Below are positions 24,776 to 34,700 of a stretch of DNA of 64,000 bases, piece by piece. Position 1 is the stretch's first letter. Every line of letters starts with the position of its first letter. Origin of the DNA: CAIXSC01 sp046349915 (lineage in GTDB: Bacteria; Planctomycetota; Planctomycetia; Pirellulales; Pirellulaceae); contig JAXMBL010000003.1 in assembly GCA_046349915.1 (NCBI GenBank), forward strand, positions 372,001 to 436,000, in the 5' to 3' direction. The notes beneath the pieces are model-generated. The model made no database searches and was not told the DNA's origin. It saw only the letters and a list, made by a program, of their open reading frames with translations. The position numbers were made by a program, and so were the translations under genes.

Positions 24776-27403
24776 TTAAAACGGCCAAAACCAAACAGGT
24801 TGAGGCTGTTTCAAGGGGCGGATCAACTGGGGGAGACGTTCGGGGGCGCGCAGTTGCCACGCTTCTTCGTCGCAGTCATACAACTCGACCGTGCCCACCA
24901 ATGCGCCTCGCGGTAAGTCGTCGCACTTCATCTCGGTCATGTCGTATTGGTCCATGAGGTCGGCTTCTTCCTCCGCGTCTGCTCGACCTAAACTCGCGTA
25001 AATCAAGATCCGACCTCGGATCTTCGTGGGGCCCGATCGGTACTCCTCTGTCTTCGCTCCCCGCATAATCGCCTCCGCGTGCGGTTGGCGAATACTCAAC
25101 GCTCGCAGCCCCGCGAGCGCTTGAATCGTCGCCGCGTCCGGAGCAGGGTAGGCCGAGTTGCCTGACGCGCCGTAAGACTTCGCCGACCCTGGAAAGGTGC
25201 GAGTGGAATCGATCTTCGGCAACGCTCCACTCGCCGCCGACGCGACCACCAACCGTCGTTGCTCGGATAAGGCTTGCTCGATCGCGGCCGGGTCGCGAAA
25301 ACGCGACACAAATACCTGCTCCGCCAACTCCGTCGATAAACACTCGGAGAATTTCAACTGCTCGATCACCCGCGAATCGACTTGCGGCACAATCGACTCG
25401 GCGCTTAACGTGGCGATCCGACGTTCGAGTTCGCCTAACTCCTGCGGCGCCAGAAACCGGATCGATACATTGTCGGGCTGGATCACCGACTTCGTCGCCT
25501 TGCCAGACGCACCTTCGCCAGACGCGACTTCACCAGCGTCTGCTTGGGGCGGAGTTGCCGTCGCCGGCTGGGGAAACAGGCTATCCGCGAGCAACTTGTT
25601 GGCCACTCCGCCCGCGAAGGTGAACCAGCGCACCGAACCATCCGACTCTTGCAACAAAATGGTCGACTCGTCGCTGAACCAGGGATACTCAACGCGAATC
25701 TCACCGATTCGTTGGCTCGCTCGACGCGACCACTCTTCGGGCAGTTCCTCCGACGAGAGCACTCGACGCATTCCCTGGCAGATCGGTTGAGCCAGCATTT
25801 GGCCGGCGCCTAGCCAGCGCGACGCTCCGCGCGATTCGGACGGTTCGACATGTGCGATGCGGCGTTTCCAATCGAGATGATTGGTGCGCCAGCTACGGCC
25901 GGCAAGTACCAGAATGGTGGGGCCCTCGTCGCGTTTCAAAAAGGTCGACTCGTGTACGTACCCTAACTCTTTGCGCCCGGTCATCACGACAAACAGCGGC
26001 GGCGAAGTGAAGACCGACAGCAGGTCCATGAAGTTCTGCTTGCCGAAAATCGCCTCCCCTTCGGGTGCGAACGCCAGTATCCCTTGGTCCTCCCACACAA
26101 TCCGTTTCGCCAACATCGACTCGACCAACTCGTTCCTCTTCGCCGCCGACATCGCGGCAAACGCCGGCACCGACTCGATCCAACGCGGCCAATCGTGTCG
26201 CCCCATTCCCCGCTCTTGCAAGATCAGCGCCATCAGTTGCTGAGCCAGGATGTGGTAGGGATGAGGAGGCGCCTGCACCGGTTCGACATATCCGCGTTTC
26301 CACAGATCGATGATGGCGGCGGAACGCAGCAAACCCTCGTCGCTGGTCGCCAAGAACAAGCAGTTGGTCGACGTGTGAGCTCGTCGGCCCGTTCGTCCCA
26401 TTCGTTGCAGGAAAGAGGACACGGTGCTTGGTGCGTCGATCTGAACCACGCGATCCAGATCACCGACATCCAACCCCAACTCGAGCGAACTGGTCGACAC
26501 GATGACACAGTTCTGCCGCTGCGCGAAAGCCGACTCGGCGGCCCGACGTTCTTCGCCCCCCAGCGAACTATGCGACACGAACGTCTCGGTTCCCAATTCG
26601 CGGAGCGTGACCGACAACTGTTCAACCCGGGCTCGACTGTCGCAGAAGACGAGTCGTTTTTCACCTTGATGCAGGCGATGGATCACTTGAGCGGCGTTTT
26701 CGAGCGACCCGACGAAGTCGAGCTGCACGTCAGGCGGTTTCTTTCGCGGCGCCGCGGGTTTTATCGAACGCCGCGGACGGTTCGACCCCGAGGCCATCCA
26801 GTCGAGCATCTCGTCGGGATTCCCCACCGTGGCCGACAAACCCACTCGCTGCAAGTCGCGCTGAGCCAGTCGCTGGATGCGCGCGAAGACCGACAACAGA
26901 TGCCAGCCCCGGTCATCGCCCGCGAACGCATGCAATTCATCGATCACCAGCACTCGCACATTCTGAAATAGATGCTGATGGTCGATGCGTGATGATACAA
27001 GCATCGCCTCGAGCGATTCCGGAGTCGTCAACAGGCAATCGGGTGGATCTTGCAGCAATCGTCGCTTATCGCCCGCTGGTGTATCCCCATGCCAAACGCC
27101 CGTGCGGCGACCCACCAGTCCGAAGTAACGCGACAATCGCTCGGCCTGATTGTTCAATAAGGCCTTGATCGGACTGACGTACAGCGTCGAGAGGCCTCGC
27201 CAATTCTCGGTCAAAGTCTGAGAAATGACAGGAAAGAACGCGGCCTCGGTCTTGCCGCCCGCGGTCGGCGCCAAAATGACCAGGTTCGCGCCGGCATGAA
27301 ACCCCTCGATCGCCAACTCCTGGACCTCGCGCAGGTCGCGCCAGCCCAGCGAATTGACGATGTGATGTTGGAGCGCGGGATGGAGTTGGTCGAAGTTGGT
27401 CAC
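24776..27403 (-). CDS. brxHI: BREX-2 Lhr-like DEAD/DEAH helicase with C-terminal ASCH domain
   Basis: 875 aa, last gene of the BREX operon, GTG start overlapping the brxD stop (GTGA). The helicase core has Walker A APTAGGKTEA (about 44-53), DELHAF (about 154), SATVGN and GRTGRRAHT (about 337), and is followed by an Lhr-type C-terminal region. Residues about 770-875 form an ASCH domain (RALSIRQPHAEAIMRGAKTE, then RGRILIYAS, ending QPVWFWPF), joined through a Ser/Ala/Pro-rich linker. ASCH domains are PUA-like and bind nucleic acids. BrxHI is a standard member of type 2 BREX; its exact step is unknown. The ASCH fusion is not something I know as a fixed feature of the family. Intact. Confidence 0.9.
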   Translation of the reverse strand: MTNFDQLHPALQHHIVNSLGWRDLREVQELAIEGFHAGANLVILAPTAGGKTEAAFFPVISQTLTENWRGLSTLYVSPIKALLNNQAERLSRYFGLVGRRTGVWHGDTPAGDKRRLLQDPPDCLLTTPESLEAMLVSSRIDHQHLFQNVRVLVIDELHAFAGDDRGWHLLSVFARIQRLAQRDLQRVGLSATVGNPDEMLDWMASGSNRPRRSIKPAAPRKKPPDVQLDFVGSLENAAQVIHRLHQGEKRLVFCDSRARVEQLSVTLRELGTETFVSHSSLGGEERRAAESAFAQRQNCVIVSTSSLELGLDVGDLDRVVQIDAPSTVSSFLQRMGRTGRRAHTSTNCLFLATSDEGLLRSAAIIDLWKRGYVEPVQAPPHPYHILAQQLMALILQERGMGRHDWPRWIESVPAFAAMSAAKRNELVESMLAKRIVWEDQGILAFAPEGEAIFGKQNFMDLLSVFTSPPLFVVMTGRKELGYVHESTFLKRDEGPTILVLAGRSWRTNHLDWKRRIAHVEPSESRGASRWLGAGQMLAQPICQGMRRVLSSEELPEEWSRRASQRIGEIRVEYPWFSDESTILLQESDGSVRWFTFAGGVANKLLADSLFPQPATATPPQADAGEVASGEGASGKATKSVIQPDNVSIRFLAPQELGELERRIATLSAESIVPQVDSRVIEQLKFSECLSTELAEQVFVSRFRDPAAIEQALSEQRRLVVASAASGALPKIDSTRTFPGSAKSYGASGNSAYPAPDAATIQALAGLRALSIRQPHAEAIMRGAKTEEYRSGPTKIRGRILIYASLGRADAEEEADLMDQYDMTEMKCDDLPRGALVGTVELYDCDEEAWQLRAPERLPQLIRPLKQPQPVWFWPF

Positions 27404-28716
27404 AAGTCGAGCTCGATGTCATCCACGTTTTTGGCCAGCATCGCTTGCCGTTCGTTCGCCGTAAGTTCCTGTTCCTCGATATTCAATCGGTAATCGCGAT
27501 AGGGGTCGAAATCGGGATGTTGATCGACGCGGTCCATCACATCGACCAGTTTCCGCAGGAACACTCGCGGCGCCACTCCGACCTTCCCGCCAAAGTTCCC
27601 CGCAACCGATTCGGCCAAATTTCGAACATATTTCGCGTCGCAACGAAACCCAATGCGGTCGGGCGACTTGCTGAGTTCCTGGAAGATGTCGCGGATCTTG
27701 CAGCCTACCAGGCAGAGTCGATCGAGATCGAATCCCGGCAAGCGAAGCTGGACCGCTCGCGGGTTGTCGAACCTCGCGTCGATCTTGAAATCGACATACA
27801 AACGTTGAGCCAACGGTTCCAAACGCGCGATCCCCTGCGGACCCTCGAAGAAGCCTTGCGTGCCGGTGATCAGAATGTACAACCCCGGAAACCGTCCCGC
27901 GTCCACCTCGTCCAACAGTTGACGCAACGCATTCAAGCTCTTGTCTCGCACATCCCCACGCACTCGCTGAATCGTTTCCACCTCGTCCAGCACCAGCAAC
28001 AGGCCCGCGTGCCCCGAGTCTCGCAGCACGGCCAGTATGCCTTGCAGGAAACTGAGTGCGCCGAAGTGATCGATGTCTCCCTTGACTCCCGCGAATCGCT
28101 TCGCGCTCGCCGCTACGTTGGGCTGGCCCGACAGCCAGGCCAAAATGCCGTCGGCGGTCGCTTGATCGCCCTCGCCTTGAGCCGCGTGATAGCCGCGCAA
28201 GGCGGCGCTGAACATCGGCGTTGCTTCGCAAACCTTGGCCAGCCGACGCTCCAAGAGATCGTGAGTGCGAGCGGCCAGGGCGGCGGCGTCCGACGCATCG
28301 ATCGTCCCTTCCGCCAGCACATCTTCTTCTAACGTGTAAAACCAGCCATCCACGATATTGCGCAACGCGCCTTGTGGAGTGTCGGCCGTCGCCAATCGTT
28401 CGGTCAGTCGACGATAAACGGTTTCCAGTCGATGCAACGGCGTCTCGGTTTCCGACACTTGGACTTCCGAGGTGGCGAATCCTAGCTTGCGAGCTCGATC
28501 GCAGAGCCAGCGAGCAAAAAAGGTCTTGCCGCATCCATACTCGCCCCGCACCGCCTTGAAGACAGCGCCGCCGGCGCTCACTTTCGTCAACTCTTCCACT
28601 AACGTCGGTTCCAGTCGATCCAAGCCGACGGCGAACGCGTCGAGACTGTTGCGCGGCACGGAACCTCTGCGTAAGGCATCAATGATTTCGTATTTTCGCT
28701 GGTGACTGATGCTCAT
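27400..28716 (-). CDS. brxD: BREX-2 ATP-binding protein BrxD
   Basis: 438 aa, cytoplasmic P-loop ATPase (DUF2791-like). Walker A is GEYGCGKTFF (about residues 57-66) and Walker B LLLVLDEVE (about 237-245), followed by a sensor-like LYILITGTQGFF. BrxD is specific for type 2 (and some type 6) BREX operons and accompanies BrxHI. Its stop codon overlaps the brxHI start, so the two are translationally coupled. A 308-bp gap with a tandem duplication separates it from pglZ, so brxD-brxHI may have their own promoter or depend on read-through. Confidence 0.9.
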   Translation of the reverse strand: MSISHQRKYEIIDALRRGSVPRNSLDAFAVGLDRLEPTLVEELTKVSAGGAVFKAVRGEYGCGKTFFARWLCDRARKLGFATSEVQVSETETPLHRLETVYRRLTERLATADTPQGALRNIVDGWFYTLEEDVLAEGTIDASDAAALAARTHDLLERRLAKVCEATPMFSAALRGYHAAQGEGDQATADGILAWLSGQPNVAASAKRFAGVKGDIDHFGALSFLQGILAVLRDSGHAGLLLVLDEVETIQRVRGDVRDKSLNALRQLLDEVDAGRFPGLYILITGTQGFFEGPQGIARLEPLAQRLYVDFKIDARFDNPRAVQLRLPGFDLDRLCLVGCKIRDIFQELSKSPDRIGFRCDAKYVRNLAESVAGNFGGKVGVAPRVFLRKLVDVMDRVDQHPDFDPYRDYRLNIEEQELTANERQAMLAKNVDDIELDL

Positions 28717-28774
28717 CGGTGATGTGATTGGCGACGGAGGTGGATGGAATTGGGCGAGGTTTGGTGAGTGGTTG

Positions 28775-29058
28775 GGCCACTCAGTGCCGCGTTGTTGTGG
28801 GAGGGAGGTCGGGGAAGCGATGTTGGCAGTGGATACTTGGTTCGTGGGTTGGGAGTTGGGAGTTGGACCACGGAGTGGTCCACTACTTTGTCATGTCAAA
28901 CTGGCGGCAGTGGTTGGACCACTTAGTGCCGCGTTGTTGTGGGAGGGAGGACGGGGAAGCGATGTTGGCAGTGGATACTTGGTTCTTGGGTTGGAAGTTG
29001 GGAGTTGGACCACGGAGTGGTCCACTACTTTGTCATGTCGAACTGGCGGCAGAGGAGC
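28775..29058. repeat. 142-bp tandem duplication between pglZ and brxD, including the pglZ tail
   Basis: Two near-identical 142-bp copies (about 28775-28916 and 28917-29058). Each contains a GGACCAC-gga-GTGGTCC hairpin that could terminate transcription. The second copy includes the last codons of pglZ (RQFDMTK and stop at 29025-29045), and the first copy is a remnant of that tail detached from the gene. The remaining 50 bp before the brxD start show no distinct feature. Confidence 0.9.
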
Positions 29059-31778
29059 GGGCGGTCCAACGTGATCGTGTCCGAGACGTCGTCGCGATTC
29101 AAGACGGAAAAACCATCGACGTTCAATAGTCGCTGGGCGACGGCGAGCATGAAACGGAGGCGAGTGGGAGGGAATTGAAGAGCGCGGGCGAGCGCCGCCG
29201 AGGTGATCTTGCCTCCGCGCTCGTCGATCGCCCTCAACAACGCCGCCATCGTGTCGTTCGGCAAGGCCGCTCGCCCACAGATACGCTTTTGCTCCCCGTA
29301 GACGGGCGATGCGAGCAACAGGGCCACCCAGTCGACCTGGGCTGCGGCCGTGGGAGCTTTGTTGCCACTGGAACCCGCGTCACTGGTTTCTGAAGTTTCT
29401 GAACTAGGCTTCGTACTGGAGGTCTGCTCCGGTTCAGGTTCATCGTGGATGGGGAACAACAGTCCCGGCGGCGGTGACTTGGGATGGGGCGGCTTCAAAT
29501 TGTCTAACGGCGAGGGCTGCGCCTTGCTGGAGGGTGGCGATACGTCCCACCAATGAGGCCAATCGGCGGGCGCCTCCAACCAGCCCTTCGGCAGACTGTT
29601 GTCGGCACGGAGTACGGCAATCGGAATCACCATCTCTTGCGGCGAAATGCCGCCGTGATAGCCATTCTTCTTCATGCCATAGTAGACCCGCTCGGTCCAC
29701 GGCGCTATCAACCGATGCGACTCGGGCAATAACACTCGCGTTCCCTGAATCCGCAGCTCGCCTTCCGCCGGCGAGCCTTGATCCATGCGCCAGCGTTCTC
29801 CATCCTGGGCTTTGCGGAAGGCGGCGTTCTGATCGAGCACGTGGCCGTGGTCACTCAACAGCACCACCGTGCGTCCGGCGATTCTGGCTTCATGCAGCAG
29901 GACCGGCAGCACCTTGATTTTGTCGCGAGTCCAGCGAGTGTCGAGTTGTTCGCTCTTGGCCAGATGATCATCGACCGCATTGATGACGACTCCCACCACT
30001 TGCCGGTGAGTCGACTGGATCTCCTTGCGCACTTCGAGCGTGAGCGTGTTGTCGTCGTCGTCGCGTAACGCAGCCTTATGAAACAGGATGGGGGGCGAGT
30101 TGCTGCGTGAAGCGGCTCGCAACGCGGGATGGGCCGCGAACTCGACCTTCTCGTTCGACTTATCGCCCACGAGCAAACGTCCGCACAGCAGGCTGGTGCG
30201 CGACGCTTCGGTGACGCTGGGAATAACCGCTAGCGCGGGGCGTAGTCCTTTTCCTTCCTCGGACAACAACAGCCACTCGTGTCCCAACAGATCGGCCATA
30301 AGTTCGCGAAACACCGCGACGCTCATCCCGTCAATGACAAGCACCAAGAGTGGTTGCTGCATGGCCAACGGCGCGACGATCCGCTCCAGAACTTCTTCCA
30401 CTGGAGTCAGCCAATCGTCGCTCTGTTTGATGGCGGTCCAATCTCGCAACAGTTCGGCGAACTGGCGTGATTGGGATTCACGAATCGCCGTGACGCTGGC
30501 GAATAGCCGCGAGTAGGCGTCGGCGAGTTCCCGTATCGGTTCGCCCGCTCGCAGGACCAGACGAGCCCAATCGACGAAGCCGCCGTCGGACAACTGACGG
30601 TCCGCCGCATCGGCCAACGACTTGGGAGGACCTAACGTCGCTGTCTCGATACGCCATTGCACTAGCCGCAGCGCCATGTCGACTCGTTCCAACTGCCATC
30701 GTTCGCGACTGTGTCGATCGTGCTGGGCGATCGACTGACGCGTGGCATGCAGCGACTCCAGTTGTTCCGTGCTTGGTTCGGGCGCGTTGAGCAAATCGGA
30801 CAATTGTCGGCCGAATTGAGCGAGTCGCAGATCGAAGCCGATGGGCGACGTATCGCTCCAGTCCGCGTAAGAGTCGGCGCCAACTTCACGCAAGATGTCG
30901 TCGGCTCGCTGGAGCAACTGCTGCTTCAAGCGATTGTCGCTGATCTGCAGGCGTACGACTTCGGTGGCTGCGGCCGACCAGCGATCGAGAGACACGGAGG
31001 GAGGCGAGAGGCCGTCGAGGTAACGTTCCTCGAGTCGCCCCGCTGCTTTATCGAGTTTTCCTTGCGCGAGACGATGGAATACCACGCCAGCCGCCAATCC
31101 GAACGGGAGTGCATCGGGGCGTTCGTTGCATGCGACGCAGTGCAGCACCGTGGCAGCCGCGGCCCCCGCCGTCTCGGATAACCACTCGACAGCCGCCTCG
31201 CGAAATTCGACCGAAGCAGTTCGATACTTGGCGACTTTGTCCGCGTCGGTCGACCATTTCAAGAGAGCGGGCAGGTCGGGCCGTCCCCCCTCGAACCCCA
31301 GCACTTGCTTCAACACGAGCGACCACACCGATTCCGCATCGAGAAAACCAGTCGTCGCCGGTCGGTAACCTTCGGTCGGGATTCCTTCGAGCAACAGATC
31401 GGCGATCCAGCGGTGACGCGTGATGCGCGGATCGATCGCTCGTACTTGGAACAGCGACCGTACGATCTGCCAGGTCTCGATCGGCACCAACTTGCGCGGT
31501 CGCAATCGCACCAGGATGTCATCGCCAATCTCGTGATCGTCCAAATCGGTGATCAGGACGCGAGTGACCTCGTCTCCTCCTTCGCGCAGCGCCAACCGCA
31601 TGGCCAGCGGCGAATCGCATTGGCGTATCAAGAACACCTCGCCGCCTTCTTCTTGCCGCTCTTGTCCCGTCCATTTGGCTTTGGAACGAATGGCAATGCT
31701 GCGAGTGTTGGGGTACTTCTTGCGAATCGCCGCCAACTGAGCCTTGATCTGCGGGAATGAGGGGGATGTCGACGTCAC
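29025..31778 (-). CDS. pglZ: BREX-2 phosphatase-like protein PglZ
   Basis: 917 aa. The start is taken as GTG at 31778, which overlaps the pglY stop (GTGA) and gives the N-terminus TSTSPSFPQIKAQLAAIRKK; the frame upstream lies inside pglY. The alkaline-phosphatase-superfamily PglZ domain occupies the middle: LLVLVIDGMSVAVF (about 477-490), LSDHGHVLDQNA (about 640) and ERVYYGMKKNGYHGGISPQEMVIP. A low-complexity linker with many Ser, Pro and Thr residues (about 735-815) precedes a C-terminal winged-helix-like end. In Streptomyces Pgl, PglZ is required for phage resistance and moderates PglX toxicity. The last codons lie in a tandem duplication. Confidence 0.93.
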   Translation of the reverse strand: MTSTSPSFPQIKAQLAAIRKKYPNTRSIAIRSKAKWTGQERQEEGGEVFLIRQCDSPLAMRLALREGGDEVTRVLITDLDDHEIGDDILVRLRPRKLVPIETWQIVRSLFQVRAIDPRITRHRWIADLLLEGIPTEGYRPATTGFLDAESVWSLVLKQVLGFEGGRPDLPALLKWSTDADKVAKYRTASVEFREAAVEWLSETAGAAAATVLHCVACNERPDALPFGLAAGVVFHRLAQGKLDKAAGRLEERYLDGLSPPSVSLDRWSAAATEVVRLQISDNRLKQQLLQRADDILREVGADSYADWSDTSPIGFDLRLAQFGRQLSDLLNAPEPSTEQLESLHATRQSIAQHDRHSRERWQLERVDMALRLVQWRIETATLGPPKSLADAADRQLSDGGFVDWARLVLRAGEPIRELADAYSRLFASVTAIRESQSRQFAELLRDWTAIKQSDDWLTPVEEVLERIVAPLAMQQPLLVLVIDGMSVAVFRELMADLLGHEWLLLSEEGKGLRPALAVIPSVTEASRTSLLCGRLLVGDKSNEKVEFAAHPALRAASRSNSPPILFHKAALRDDDDNTLTLEVRKEIQSTHRQVVGVVINAVDDHLAKSEQLDTRWTRDKIKVLPVLLHEARIAGRTVVLLSDHGHVLDQNAAFRKAQDGERWRMDQGSPAEGELRIQGTRVLLPESHRLIAPWTERVYYGMKKNGYHGGISPQEMVIPIAVLRADNSLPKGWLEAPADWPHWWDVSPPSSKAQPSPLDNLKPPHPKSPPPGLLFPIHDEPEPEQTSSTKPSSETSETSDAGSSGNKAPTAAAQVDWVALLLASPVYGEQKRICGRAALPNDTMAALLRAIDERGGKITSAALARALQFPPTRLRFMLAVAQRLLNVDGFSVLNRDDVSDTITLDRPLLCRQFDMTK

Positions 31779-34700
31779 GACGCACCTCCACGCGGGTCGA
31801 TCTTCCAGTGGATCGTGATCTCGATCTGCTCGTTCTGTCGGATCTTCGTCGCCAACTGATCGAGCAACAGCTTGACCGCTTCGACGTCCGTCTTCGTCGC
31901 TTGTCCTTCGCGCTCGAGAACAGTTTTCACGTCCGGTGGGGAAATTCCTGACTTCTTTCCCGCGCCTGTTGTCGTTTCCGTATTCGTGCTTGTATTCGTA
32001 TTCGAACCAGGCTTCGGCGGCTGCTTCGTAATCAAGTCGAGCGCCGCGGTCTGAGCCAGTTTCAATGTTGGCCCCAATGGCGTGACATGTTCGTCGTCCG
32101 TGAGCGCACTCCGCAACTGGCTCTTCACTTGCTCGGCTCGCTCTTGGTTTTCGGCGGGCAAGCGAGCGACCGCGTCGAACAGTTCCCAACTAGTCCCCTC
32201 GAGCACGCCGTTCAACTGAGCCGCCTTCGCCAGGCACTCGCCCATGGCCGCGGCGCTGGTGGCGATCCGGGCCTTGGCCAGCACCGAGACGACTTGATCG
32301 ACGGGGCAGGCCTGCAACTGTTCGATCAGCGTGACGGTCGCGACGGCGGTTTGCAGACGAGCCGACTGCGAGGCCTCGACGCCGACGCGCTCGAGCCGCG
32401 TCGTCAGGTTCGCTCGATAGCTCTGACACGCGGCGCGAACTTCCGCGGCGCGTTTCTTCACCGAGGCGCTCAATGCGCTGACTGTGTTCGCCTTCATCAG
32501 CGATGGTGGAGTCTCGCCGAAGATATGCCCCGCCCGCTCGACGGCCGCTTCCCAGTCGGAATGGCTGGGGCCGGTCCATCCACGCAAGACCCAATCGTCT
32601 CCTACGCTGGTCAGCGTGGCTTCGATCGCGACGTTGTGCTGCACGAACGTCCGATTGGTCTGTTCGGCGAACAACAGGATGATCAGGTTTTGAGCTTCCT
32701 TGGGCAGCCCCATCGCATGCGGTTGATCGATCCACTCGCGGAGCTGTCGCACGCTGATCTCGCCCGCCGACTCGGCCGCCTTCCGACTCAAGTGGTTCCG
32801 CCAATGGTGGCCAACGACGAAGTGCGTGGCGTCATGCGCCATTTCGCCCAGCAACAACGGGTTGGCGATTTGGCGAACCAACGTGCGCAACGATTTGTCC
32901 ACGGGCGCTCGACCGTCGGGCGATTGAATCGCCTCGCTGACCACGGCATACACTTTCTTCAAGTTGCCCGGTTTGACGTCGGCTTCCAACTCGGGCGCGC
33001 CGGGGAATTCGCTGGCCAGCGCCTGACTCAACAATTGCTGCAACGCGCCCGCCAGATTGGCCGCGACGGGCGGCTGAGGATCGAATCCGTGCCACAGCGA
33101 CACGAACTGTTCGTGCGGTTCCAACTGATGCGACAGGTTGAGTGAACCGGGGGAGATGGAATCGAGTCCATAGGCGGCATGCAGATGATTCCACACTCGC
33201 TGACGCAAGACGCCGCGCTGGCTCTCGAGCGCCGCCTTGGCCGTTTGCCGATCTTGGGGCGACAAGTGGTTCGCATACTGACCGAATCGCTCGCCCGTCA
33301 GGATATGTTCCAGGATGACCAGTCGTCCCAGGTCTTCGCGCGCTTCGTCGCTGAAGAACTGGGGAATCCAGCAAAGCGTCTTGGCCCCTTCGCGGTACTT
33401 GGCGCGGAACTGCTGGATGCGACTGAAATCGTCCTTCGGCCCATGCCCCGGTTCATCGAACGGGAAGTCGATCACGACCTTCCACTCATCGGATGAATTC
33501 TCGAGCGAAACGTCGGGCAGTTCGCGGATATTCTTGAACAGAATGCTGCATGTGCGACTGGTGTTTTTCCAGACGAAGTCGTGATGCTGTTGTAGTTCGC
33601 CCTCGCCCGTGATCCCCATCTGTTCGAACAACATCTGCCGCACTCGACGGACTTGATTCCCGTGGTTATCCTCGCGAGCCGCCTGGGCGATGATGCTCTC
33701 GGTATCGACGCCGGACAGTTGCAGCGAGATGGACGGATTATTCCCCTCGCCGACTCGCAGGTCGCTGACAACGGCGGCCCAGGCGCGGCAGCGGCGCAGC
33801 ACTTCCGACCCTTCCTTGCCGGGGATTGGAGTGCGGATGGTGCCATGATTCAGGGCCGCGAGCCGGTCGGCGTTCAAACCGCGCAGCGTCTCCACTTCTG
33901 GGACCAGCGCCGACAGCAGCAGGGTCTTGATCAACCGATCGTCGTTACGAAACGAGATTCGCCGCGGATCGTTGATCGGCGCCTGCTCCAACTCCTCGCG
34001 TCGACCATGTTGTTTCTCCAGCATGGGGAGCAGTTTGGTGTGATACAGTCGTTTGGCGTTGTCGAAGTGGATCGCCATCTCGGGACTGAACGCTTCGTCG
34101 CCGTGAGCCACCATGTCGAACAGATCGCCCACGGGGACGAGATCGCCCAAGGCCAGCGTGTCGCGCTGCTCGACCAGTAGCTGCATCATCACCTTTAGGG
34201 CGGTTCGTTCGCGTTGCAGAACGCTGGAGACGGCGATCAGCGTTTGCACCAGCGCCGGGCTGAAGGGATAGACCTTGCGGAACATCTCGCGGTCGCCATC
34301 GCCGGTCAGCAACGTGTTCAACACCGACTCGCGGGCCTTCGCGACCTGTTCGAACGCGGCGTCGAGTTGTTGTTTGGCGTTCTCGTTGCGACATCGCAGC
34401 AGACGACGTTCCACGATCACGGGGAGATTGCGGTCTTCGAGCGTGATTTTGTGAAAACGTCCTTCCCAGTGTTTCAGCGCGTCGCTGAAATTCATGCGGT
34501 TCGAGCCGGGGACCGAGCTGCCAATCAACTCGCTGAGGTCGCGTTGGCGAGCGATAAAGCTGACGATCGGGATGGGGCGGTCCGCGGTCTGGGCCTCGAC
34601 CAACTTGGCCAGCTTTTGTCCTTCTTGATGGATGAATTTGAGATCGGTGGCGTGGCTGGCCAACCACAAGATCAGTTCGTCCAGGAAGAGGATCAAGCCG

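Noticed and set aside
31779..32189. N-terminal extension of pglZ
   Set aside because: The open frame continues upstream but overlaps the pglY coding region. The GTG at the pglY stop gives a family-like start.
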